The notes under the pieces are model-generated. The model did no database searches, was not told the DNA's origin, and saw only the letters and a program-made list of their open reading frames with translations. From positions 1 to 14,550 of the forward strand of contig JAFYET010000142.1 of the NCBI GenBank assembly GCA_017544125.1: a stretch of 14,550 bases of DNA. Direction: 5' to 3'. Below, in pieces: positions 7,563-13,050 of this stretch. The translations under genes were made by a program, and so were the position numbers. The DNA comes from Ruminococcus sp. (GTDB lineage Bacteria; Bacillota; Clostridia; Oscillospirales; Ruminococcaceae). Within the stretch, counting starts at the first letter, position 1, and each line of letters starts with the position of its first letter.

Positions 7563-8765
7563 TCAATCACCGAACATTTCCTTTGAAAGCTTGCCGAGTA
7601 TCTCGATACCCTTTACGATGTTCTCATCAGTCGGGGTCGAGAAATTGAGCCTGAACGAGCGTGTCTCGTCAGATTCATTGATATAGAAAGCTGTTCCCGG
7701 AACGATAGCTATCTTATACTCCTTAACAGCCTTTGTGCAGAAATCAAGCATCTGCTGTGTTGTAACACCCTCGGGGAGCGTACACCAGATGAAAAGCCCG
7801 CCCTGAGGCTTGGTATATTCTATCTTTGATGAGAAATTCTTGGCTATCTCATCGAGCATAAGATTGGTCTTTCTCTCATATACTTTATGTAGCTTCTCGA
7901 TATGCTCGTCAAGGTCGTATTTCTTCAAGAACCTGTAGGCTATCATCTGCGACCACATGGTGGTGTGTACATCAGCCACCTGCTTGCAGACAACTATCTT
8001 CTGTACAATTTCCTTATGAGCGCATACATAGCCAACTCTAATACCTGGCGAAAGTATCTTTGAGAATGTTCCCGAATAGATAACGCTTCCCTCAGTATCA
8101 AGTGTCTTGATGCTCTTTATATCCTCACCGGCAAAGCGAAGATCACCGTAGGGGTTATCCTCTAATATAACAGCGCCGTATTTTTTGCAAAGCTCAAATG
8201 CCGCCTTTCTCTTTTCCCATGACATAGTATTGCCTGTGGGGTTCTGGAAATTGGGGATAAGATATACGAGCTTGACATTGCCCTTTTTGAGTTTTTCTTC
8301 AAGCTCGGCAATATGGATGCCATCACTTTCAAGAGTAACGCCCTGAAGATCAACATTATATGATTTGAATGCGTTGAGCGAGCCTATAAAGCTGGGCTTC
8401 TCAGCAAGAAGCACATCACCCTCATTGCAGAGCACCTTTGCGGAAAGCTCATTAGCCTGCTGTGCGCCGCTTGTGATTATTACCTCGTCGTATTCAGGGT
8501 TATATACGCCCTTTTTAGTAAGTATCTTCTTTACCTCGTCACGAAGCGGGGTATAACCCTCGGTAACGCCATACTGGAAAACGATGCGAGGCTCCTCTGC
8601 TATAAGCTCTTTGGATATCTCCTCAAGCTCCTTGACGGGAAGTGCATCAGGTGCAGGTGAGCCTGCCGCAAATGATATTACAGCAGGGTCAGCCGAATGC
8701 TTAAGTATCTCTCTTATGGCAGATGCCTGAAGATGTGATACCTTTTCGGAAAACTTAAACTCCAT
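7563..8765 (-). CDS. PLP-dependent aminotransferase, fold type I (2-aminoadipate/aromatic-type)
   Basis: The 400-residue enzyme belongs to the class I/II aminotransferases, near the LysN / kynurenine aminotransferase II group (COG1167 without a MocR DNA-binding domain). It transfers an amino group between an amino acid and a 2-oxo acid in the cytoplasm. Visible active-site parts are SFAAGSPAPDALP (residues 31-43), YGVTEGYTPLR (65-75), ITSGAQQAN (97-105), PNFQNPTG (171-178) with Asn175, EDNPYGDLR (202-210) with Asp203 for the pyridine nitrogen, SGTFSKILSPGIRVGY (231-246) with the PLP lysine Lys236 and phosphate-binding Arg243, and RSFRLNFS with substrate-carboxylate Arg372. All key residues are present. 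AAAGGA (8776-8781) lies 10 bases before ATG. It is the first gene of a five-gene operon with a good promoter. The substrate could be aromatic, branched-chain or 2-aminoadipate and is not decided here. Confidence 0.95.
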   Translation of the reverse strand: MEFKFSEKVSHLQASAIREILKHSADPAVISFAAGSPAPDALPVKELEEISKELIAEEPRIVFQYGVTEGYTPLRDEVKKILTKKGVYNPEYDEVIITSGAQQANELSAKVLCNEGDVLLAEKPSFIGSLNAFKSYNVDLQGVTLESDGIHIAELEEKLKKGNVKLVYLIPNFQNPTGNTMSWEKRKAAFELCKKYGAVILEDNPYGDLRFAGEDIKSIKTLDTEGSVIYSGTFSKILSPGIRVGYVCAHKEIVQKIVVCKQVADVHTTMWSQMIAYRFLKKYDLDEHIEKLHKVYERKTNLMLDEIAKNFSSKIEYTKPQGGLFIWCTLPEGVTTQQMLDFCTKAVKEYKIAIVPGTAFYINESDETRSFRLNFSTPTDENIVKGIEILGKLSKEMFGD

Positions 8766-8803
8766 AAAAAAACAGTCCTTTCAGTATTAAATCATACATA
8801 TTT

Positions 8804-8832
8804 ATTATATCATAATAAAGCGGATTTTTCAA
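8804..8832 (-). promoter_or_regulatory. Sigma-A-type promoter of the aminotransferase-permease-ychF operon
   Basis: On the minus strand TTGAAA (8827-8832) and TATAAT (8804-8809) are separated by 17 bases. It lies about 40 bases before the aminotransferase start and is the only clear promoter I see for the five genes down to 2871. Its -35 box lies inside an inverted repeat (8822-8829 with 8846-8853). Confidence 0.85.
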
Positions 8833-8882
8833 GTGCTAAGGCTCAAAAAATCCACAAATGCCATTTATTCCGCTTAACACTT
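8818..8882. repeat. Overlapping inverted repeats between two divergent promoters
   Basis: Two inverted repeats lie between the divergent -35 boxes. GGATTTTT (8822-8829) pairs with AAAAATCC (8846-8853). AAGTGCTAAG (8831-8840) pairs with CTTAACACTT (8873-8882) with one mismatch. In addition AAGCGGA (8818-8824) pairs with TCCGCTT (8869-8875). They cover the minus-strand -35 box and reach to within nine bases of the plus-strand -35 box, so they could be an operator for a regulator of either operon. That role is inference. Confidence 0.4.
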
Positions 8883-8890
8883 ATTCGCTC

Positions 8891-8919
8891 TTGCAAATCA
8901 CTCTCAGATGTGCTATAAT
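8891..8919 (+). promoter_or_regulatory. Promoter with extended -10 for the phospholipase operon
   Basis: TTGCAA (8891-8896) and TATAAT (8914-8919) are separated by 17 bases, and the -10 box is preceded by TGC, an extended -10 (TGn) element. The first start codon of the operon follows at 8953, preceded by AGGGGTGG at 8941-8948. Confidence 0.85.
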
Positions 8920-8952
8920 AAAGCTATATAATAATGATCAAGGGGTGGTCTT

Positions 8953-9228
8953 ATGGCACATCGAGGGTTCTATGCTGAGTTTAGTTCGGATAAATCGGCA
9001 GAAAAGGCAATAATACTTACTACGATATCGGCGATACTTGCTATTTTCTTTGACGGCAAGCGCAAAAAGCCGTCAAAAAGGAAGAATTTCATTCAGAGAA
9101 CAACTAAAAACTACAAGCTGGCAAATGACGGTGTGACCGCATACTCTGTCCACAGAAAGAAAAAACAGATAGTCAAAGAAGAGGGCATAAGGCTTGAAAA
9201 GTCTGAGCCTATAGATATCACGCTTTAA
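8953..9228 (+). CDS. Small basic membrane-associated protein, unknown function
   Basis: I do not recognise this 91-residue protein. It has a short N-terminus, one likely membrane span (about residues 18-33, AIILTTISAILAIFF), and then a very basic stretch (GKRKKPSKRKNF, 35-46) followed by a mixed charged C-terminus ending in DITL. By the positive-inside rule the C-terminal part should be cytoplasmic. The start is supported by AGGGGTGG (8941-8948) and by the extended -10 promoter about 35 bases upstream. It is the first gene of a five-gene plus-strand operon; the next gene begins 12 bases after its stop. Function cannot be inferred; the basic segment may bind phospholipid head groups or nucleic acid, which is only a guess. 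Confidence 0.8.
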   Translation: MAHRGFYAEFSSDKSAEKAIILTTISAILAIFFDGKRKKPSKRKNFIQRTTKNYKLANDGVTAYSVHRKKKQIVKEEGIRLEKSEPIDITL

Positions 9229-9240
9229 GAGGCGATAAAT

Positions 9241-9591
9241 ATGACTGAATATTTTAAACGCTACAGGGCTTTTATTGCCAGGGCTTTGGAAGATGACGGC
9301 ACTGATCTTGAAACGCTGCTAAAGATCCACAAGACCAAGATAGTATTTTTTCAGCACGAGCGGCTGATACATCTAATAGTTATGTGCCTGTTTGCCATAG
9401 TGACCTGTGGAACGATAATCTGCATAGCTGTCACGGGCAAGATAGCACTTATACCCCTTGCTGTGCTGCTTCTTGTTCTGCTTATACCCTATATAAAGCA
9501 TTATTATTTCCTTGAAAACCAGACCCAGGCGCTTTATAAGGACTATGACAAGATAGTGCAGAAGCTGACATCATTTGATGAAATTAATTAG
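9241..9591 (+). CDS. Small two-span membrane protein, unknown function
   Basis: The 116-residue product has a charged N-terminal region (residues 1-41, with RYRAFIARALEDDG), two adjacent membrane spans (about 42-64 and 68-86, separated by a short TGK turn) and a charged C-terminal helix ending KLTSFDEIN. Both ends are probably cytoplasmic, forming a helical hairpin in the membrane. I recognise no family. AAGAGG (9227-9232) lies eight bases before ATG and overlaps the stop codon of the preceding gene. The next gene starts eight bases after its stop, so it is clearly inside the operon. Its reading frame and codon use look like those of the neighbours, so I take it as a true gene. Confidence 0.82.
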   Translation: MTEYFKRYRAFIARALEDDGTDLETLLKIHKTKIVFFQHERLIHLIVMCLFAIVTCGTIICIAVTGKIALIPLAVLLLVLLIPYIKHYYFLENQTQALYKDYDKIVQKLTSFDEIN

Positions 9592-9599
9592 GTGATATT

Positions 9600-10052
9600 A
9601 TGGATATACAATACAGACTGCTTAACGAAAATGACCTTGACCTGTTTATCAACATGAGGATAAACCAGCTTCGTGAAGAAGGCGCTAAGGAGGATATTGA
9701 CCTTACCCCCGCTCTTTATGACTATTATACAAGACACCTTGCTGATGACACCTTTGTATCGTGGCTTGCTGTAGATAACGGCAGGGTCATAGCCACCAGC
9801 GGAATGTCAATAGTTGAGAAGCCGCCCTATTTCGGCTGCCCAACCGGCAGGATAGGGCTTTTATCAAGTATGTTCACCGATAAGGATTACCGCAGAATGG
9901 GTATCGCAAAAGAACTGCTTTCACGAGTGGTCAACGAAGCCAAGCTCAGAGGCTGCGGCACTGTGCAGATAACAGCATCGGATATGGGCGTGTTGCTTTA
10001 TACAGATTTCGGCTTTGTGAAAAACGGCAATTTCATGCAGTATAAACTCTAA
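9600..10052 (+). CDS. GNAT N-acetyltransferase
   Basis: This 150-residue protein is a single-domain GNAT acetyltransferase using acetyl-CoA. It starts with YRLLNENDLDLFINMR (residues 5-20), has a beta strand with VIATSGMS (63-70), the acetyl-CoA motif A around MFTDKDYRRMGIAKELL (91-107) with R99-M-G101-I-A103 as the pyrophosphate-binding loop, and motif B LYTDFGF (133-139). The length is typical. The GNAT at 2871-3392 is of a different subgroup, so the two are not recent copies. AGGTGAT (9590-9596) overlaps the stop codon of the preceding gene, suggesting translational coupling. The substrate is unknown; neighbours do not indicate one. Confidence 0.94.
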   Translation: MDIQYRLLNENDLDLFINMRINQLREEGAKEDIDLTPALYDYYTRHLADDTFVSWLAVDNGRVIATSGMSIVEKPPYFGCPTGRIGLLSSMFTDKDYRRMGIAKELLSRVVNEAKLRGCGTVQITASDMGVLLYTDFGFVKNGNFMQYKL

Positions 10053-10072
10053 CAGATGATCGGGTAGACAAT

Positions 10073-10687
10073 ATGGAAGAATCTAAATACAAAAAGCAAA
10101 TATGGAAGCCGAGCGTTATAACCTCCCCCGTTCCGCCTGTTCTTGTGACCTGCGGCAGCGGTGAAAGCATTAACGTATTCACCGTAGCGTGGACAGGTAC
10201 GCTCAACACCCAGCCGCCAATGACATATATCTCGGTAAGACCCGAGAGGTTTTCGTATGAGCTTATAAAGCAAAGCGGCGAGTTTGTTATAAACCTGACT
10301 ACTGAGGAGCTTGTAAAGGCAACTGACTTCTGCGGTGTGAGAAGCGGCAGGAATACTGATAAGTTTGAAAAAATGGGGCTTATAACCCAGCCTGCATCAC
10401 AGGTAAGCTCCCCTATCATCGCTCAGTCACCCGTAAATATCGAATGCAGGGTGCGTCAGATAATGCCCCTCGGCTCACATGATATGTTTATCGCAGATAT
10501 CGTGGCACTTGATGTTTCGGAAGAGTATATCGACCCAAATGGCAGGCTGTGCCTTGAAAAGGCAGGGCTGCTCGCCTATGCACACGGCGACTATTTCGGC
10601 CTTGGCAAAAGGCTTGGCAGCTTTGGTTACTCTGTACGGAAAAAGAAGAAAAAGCACAAAAACAACTCAGGGAGAAACAGCAGATGA
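10073..10687 (+). CDS. Flavin reductase-like, FMN-binding split-barrel protein
   Basis: The 204-residue product belongs to the flavin reductase / flavoredoxin group (COG1853), small proteins that bind FMN and pass electrons from NAD(P)H or ferredoxin. Key stretches are KPSVITSPVPPVLVTCG (residues 12-28), NVFTVAWTGTLNTQPPMTYI (34-53), the RPERFSYELI segment (57-66), EFVINL (70-75), DFCGVRSGRNTDKF (85-98) and HDMFIADIVAL (136-146), which together form the split barrel. Residues 179-204 are a Lys-rich tail (RKKKKKHKNNSGRNSR) unusual for the family; its purine-rich codons also contain the ribosome binding site of the next gene. The gene overlaps the phospholipase gene by four bases (ATGA). Its own Shine-Dalgarno site is poor (only GGGT near 10061). 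The role is probably cytoplasmic redox chemistry; the true electron acceptor is unknown. Confidence 0.93.
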   Translation: MEESKYKKQIWKPSVITSPVPPVLVTCGSGESINVFTVAWTGTLNTQPPMTYISVRPERFSYELIKQSGEFVINLTTEELVKATDFCGVRSGRNTDKFEKMGLITQPASQVSSPIIAQSPVNIECRVRQIMPLGSHDMFIADIVALDVSEEYIDPNGRLCLEKAGLLAYAHGDYFGLGKRLGSFGYSVRKKKKKHKNNSGRNSR

Positions 10688-11832
10688 AAAAGCTCTTGAT
10701 ATATTCGGCAGCACTGGCAGCAGGCGCTGTATTATCGCAACGAAAGGCTTATGCATGGTTTGGCAATACTCATAAGGATATTCTTGAAAAAGCCCTGCAT
10801 ACTCTCAAAGCGCAGGACGACAAGTCATATTATAATTTCTATATCGACTATAAGAATATAATGCTAAAAGGCTGCACCGAGCCCGATAATAAAGGCGATA
10901 CCGACAAGGGCAGCGGTCTGCATTACTACTGTGCAGCCAGTAAAAAGGGCAAAGAGCTTGAACCGACCGCAGGTTATTTCAAAAACAGGCACAGGCGATT
11001 TAACAGAAGCGCACGAACCATGCTTGAAGAGAACTACACCATGGCTCTGTCACTTTACAAAAGCGGTGAGGAAAAAGCGGCCATGCACCAGCTTGGCAGG
11101 GCGCTGCATTTTATACAGGATATTGGCTGCACCGTACACTCCTCGGGGATAATGTATTCGGGCAGAAAGAACAACCCGCACAGAGCATATGAAAAGCTCG
11201 CTCAGACAAAGTTTTCACAGATAGATGCCCCACACACCATAAATAAGCAGATCAAAAAAGCCTGTGAGATAAGCCTTGAACAGGCTGCAAACAGGCTGGC
11301 TATGTATTCTTCAAAATATGTGCCTGATATACTGACGGTTGACCCAGAAGTGCTTGAAAAGGTGTGTGTGACCACTATCCCGGTTGCTGCACAGTATACT
11401 GCCTGCCTGATGATAAGGTTTTATAACGATATATACTCAAACAACGGCAACTATCTTCTTGATGGAAAAGAATACACATTCAAGAACGAAAGGACGCTCG
11501 GTCTTCTTACCGTAACGCCCAAGGGGCTTATCCTTGATGAAGCTATGTCAGGTAAGCATCAGCGGCTGACAGTAGTGCTGAAATCAGACGGCTCTGTCGC
11601 TCTGAAAGACAGGTCAAAAGGCTATGTCGGCAAAAAGTGCAAAGGCTACACTGATTACAACAGTAAGGACAGTGCCATAGGCTTCAGAATAGCCGCCCTC
11701 GGCAACAGGCGGTTCAGGATAACGCTTCAGGCAACAAAAAACAAAAAGGTGCTGACAGCCAACAATAACGGCGAGCTTCGCATTCGCAGGTTTGACCCGA
11801 ATGATAAAGGCGCCGTCTGGATAATAAGCTAA
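10684..11832 (+). CDS. Secreted zinc-dependent phospholipase C with unusual C-terminal beta-rich domain
   Basis: The N-terminal two thirds match the bacterial zinc-dependent phospholipase C family (Bacillus cereus PC-PLC, Clostridium perfringens alpha-toxin N-domain). A signal peptide (residues 1-24, ending AYA) would leave Trp25 as the first mature residue, the position of the N-terminal zinc-binding Trp in the family. The other eight ligands can be matched: His30, Asp68, His80, His142, Asp146, His152, His166, Glu170. Spacing from His142 to Glu170 (4, 6, 14, 4) equals that of B. cereus PC-PLC as I recall it. Instead of the PLAT/C2 domain of alpha-toxin, residues about 260-382 hold a beta-rich domain with trefoil-like repeats (SDGSVALKDRSKGYV; KKVLTANNNGELRI; GAVWIIS). 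AGGGAG (10669-10674) precedes the ATG by nine bases, and the gene overlaps the flavin reductase gene. It should be exported and cleave phospholipids; substrate range is unproven. Confidence 0.92.
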   Translation: MKKLLIYSAALAAGAVLSQRKAYAWFGNTHKDILEKALHTLKAQDDKSYYNFYIDYKNIMLKGCTEPDNKGDTDKGSGLHYYCAASKKGKELEPTAGYFKNRHRRFNRSARTMLEENYTMALSLYKSGEEKAAMHQLGRALHFIQDIGCTVHSSGIMYSGRKNNPHRAYEKLAQTKFSQIDAPHTINKQIKKACEISLEQAANRLAMYSSKYVPDILTVDPEVLEKVCVTTIPVAAQYTACLMIRFYNDIYSNNGNYLLDGKEYTFKNERTLGLLTVTPKGLILDEAMSGKHQRLTVVLKSDGSVALKDRSKGYVGKKCKGYTDYNSKDSAIGFRIAALGNRRFRITLQATKNKKVLTANNNGELRIRRFDPNDKGAVWIIS

Positions 11833-11839
11833 AAATATA

Positions 11840-11873
11840 GACCCCCGACGGAACGAATAAACCGTCGGGGGTC
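11840..11873. terminator. Bidirectional terminator between phospholipase gene and spoVS
   Basis: A perfect 12-bp stem (GACCCCCGACGG at 11840-11851 with CCGTCGGGGGTC at 11862-11873) has a 10-base loop. It lies between two convergent genes, 7 bases after the phospholipase stop and 12 bases beyond the end of spoVS. On the minus strand it is followed by TATATTTTT, a good U tract for spoVS; on the plus strand the tail is ATATATT, weaker. Confidence 0.9.
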
Positions 11874-11885
11874 ATATATTCATGA

Positions 11886-12146
11886 TCATCTTGTTTCACA
11901 GATGAGCTTGATCGCTGTTCTGTCCTCTCCGTCGATCTGAACACTTGCAAAAGCCGGCAGACAAACCATGTCGATACCCACAGGGGTAAGATAGCCCCTT
12001 GCAATAGCGACCGCCTTAATAGCCTGATTGGCGGCACCTGCACCGACTGCCTGAACTTCAACAGAGCCGCTTTCACGTACAACTGCCGAAATAGCTCCCG
12101 CAACCATGTTCGGAACACTTCTGGATGAAACCTTTAATACTTCCAC
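11886..12146 (-). CDS. spoVS: Stage V sporulation protein S
   Basis: SpoVS is a small Alba-fold protein needed for normal sporulation (spore coat assembly and later stages) in Bacillus and related Firmicutes. The 86-residue product matches the family over its whole length: MEVLKVSSRSVPN, VAGAISAVVRE, the nearly invariant QAVGAGAANQAIKAVAIARG (residues 32-51) and QIDGEDRTAIKLI. The start codon is GTG (12144-12146), preceded by GGGAGGT at 12154-12160, seven bases upstream, so the start is well supported despite the rare codon. It has its own promoter in the 83-base gap after ymdB and ends at the strong hairpin at 11840-11873. The ymdB-spoVS order is the same as in Bacillus. It could be a nucleic-acid-binding regulator; this is inferred from the fold. 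Confidence 0.97.
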   Translation of the reverse strand: MEVLKVSSRSVPNMVAGAISAVVRESGSVEVQAVGAGAANQAIKAVAIARGYLTPVGIDMVCLPAFASVQIDGEDRTAIKLICETR

Positions 12147-12178
12147 AAAGAATACCTCCCATATTTTGCTATATACTT

Positions 12179-12207
12179 ATTATACAACAAATAATTTACA
12201 ATTTCAA
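12179..12207 (-). promoter_or_regulatory. Sigma-A-type promoter of spoVS
   Basis: On the minus strand TTGAAA (12202-12207) and TATAAT (12179-12184) lie 17 bases apart. The position is just after the ymdB stop (12230) and about 32 bases before the GTG start of spoVS. SpoVS in Bacillus subtilis is known to use sigma-H; I see no sigma-H-like sequence here, so vegetative expression is more likely in this organism. Confidence 0.75.
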
Positions 12208-12229
12208 TACATATAAAAAAATTTGTGTA

Positions 12230-12997
12230 TTATCGCTCAATTATTCTTGTAATTTTGTTAGCTTTGCCATTATGCTCATCAAAATCAACAACAACGCCGT
12301 TGATAAAGCAGGGGTTTTCGCTCTCCTCAAACCTTACAGGGGCATGATACTTTATCTTTTCAATAGCAAGCTCGCTTTTAACGCCGAGAACCGAAAGCTC
12401 AGCACCCGTCATTCCTGCATCGGTTATATAAGCTGTACCCTTTGGCAGAATTATCTCATCAGCCGTCTGAACATGGGTGTGAGTGCCGAGAACAGCTGTA
12501 ACACGCCCGTCAAGGTAAAAGCCCATAGCCTTTTTTTCGGCTGTCGCCTCAGCGTGAAAATCAACGATTATATTCTTTGTAGATATCCCCTCGAGGATAC
12601 TGTCAATGCAGTAGAATGGGTTATCTATCGGCTCCATATACGCCGTACCCATAAGATTTATAACTGCGACCTGACAAAAGCCCAAGTCAAGAGTAGTAAC
12701 TCCATGCCCCAATACCCCTTGCGGATAGTTGGCAGGACGAAGAAGCGTCTCGTTCTCGTCATAGAGTGATAATGATTCCTTCCTCTTGAAGCAATGATTA
12801 CCGGTAGTGATAACATCAGCACCAAGACTGACAAGTCTCTGATAGGAATAAGGGGTTAGCCCGTTGCCAAGAGCTGAGTTTTCGCCGTTTATCACCACAA
12901 GAGAGATATCATATTTCTTTTTAAGGGAATACATCCTCTTTTCCAGAAAATCACAGCTCTTATCCCCTACTACATCGCCTATAAATAGCAGCTTCAT
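12230..12997 (-). CDS. ymdB: YmdB family metallophosphoesterase
   Basis: YmdB is a dinuclear metal phosphodiesterase; in Bacillus subtilis it hydrolyses 2',3'-cAMP and controls the choice between motility and biofilm. The 255-residue length is close to the usual 260-270. Metal and catalytic residues are visible: Asp8 in GDVVG, Glu39 and Asn40 in INGEN, Asn67 and His68 in TGNHCF, His148 in VDFHAEA, and His173 and His175 in GTHTHVQTAD. KGTAYITDAGMTG is also conserved. The ATG at 12997 is chosen because AAAGGA (13003-13008) lies five bases upstream. An in-frame ATG at 13012 would add five residues (MERNY) and encode that site, and it has no Shine-Dalgarno sequence of its own. A terminator ends only six bases before the ribosome binding site. 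SpoVS follows, as in Bacillus. Confidence 0.96.
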   Translation of the reverse strand: MKLLFIGDVVGDKSCDFLEKRMYSLKKKYDISLVVINGENSALGNGLTPYSYQRLVSLGADVITTGNHCFKRKESLSLYDENETLLRPANYPQGVLGHGVTTLDLGFCQVAVINLMGTAYMEPIDNPFYCIDSILEGISTKNIIVDFHAEATAEKKAMGFYLDGRVTAVLGTHTHVQTADEIILPKGTAYITDAGMTGAELSVLGVKSELAIEKIKYHAPVRFEESENPCFINGVVVDFDEHNGKANKITRIIER

Positions 12998-13002
12998 ATA
13001 AT

Positions 13003-13008
13003 TCCTTT
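13003..13008 (-). promoter_or_regulatory. Ribosome binding site of ymdB that sets its start
   Basis: AAAGGA on the minus strand, five bases before the ATG at 12995-12997. It excludes the longer start at 13012, which would encode the site itself. The T run of the ftsH terminator (13014-13019) ends immediately before it. Confidence 0.75.
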
Positions 13009-13013
13009 CCATT

Positions 13014-13044
13014 AAAAAACAGGAGAGAGCAGCTCTCTCCTGTT
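13014..13044 (-). terminator. Rho-independent terminator after ftsH, directly before the ymdB ribosome binding site
   Basis: Read on the minus strand, a perfect 12-bp stem (AACAGGAGAGAG at 13033-13044 with CTCTCTCCTGTT at 13018-13029) with a 3-base loop is followed by a T tract (13014-13019). It lies seven bases after the ftsH stop. This is a strong intrinsic terminator by any criterion, yet the ymdB Shine-Dalgarno site begins six bases later. Confidence 0.9.
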
Positions 13045-13050
13045 AGTGTT

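Noticed and set aside
10033..10419. A 128-residue open frame on the minus strand
   Set aside because: It is antisense to the flavin reductase-like gene and has no motif; it would also run against a continuous plus-strand operon.
12125..12769. A 214-residue open frame on the plus strand
   Set aside because: It lies antisense across ymdB and the spoVS start region. The protein has no family features, and both genes on the other strand are conserved full-length proteins.
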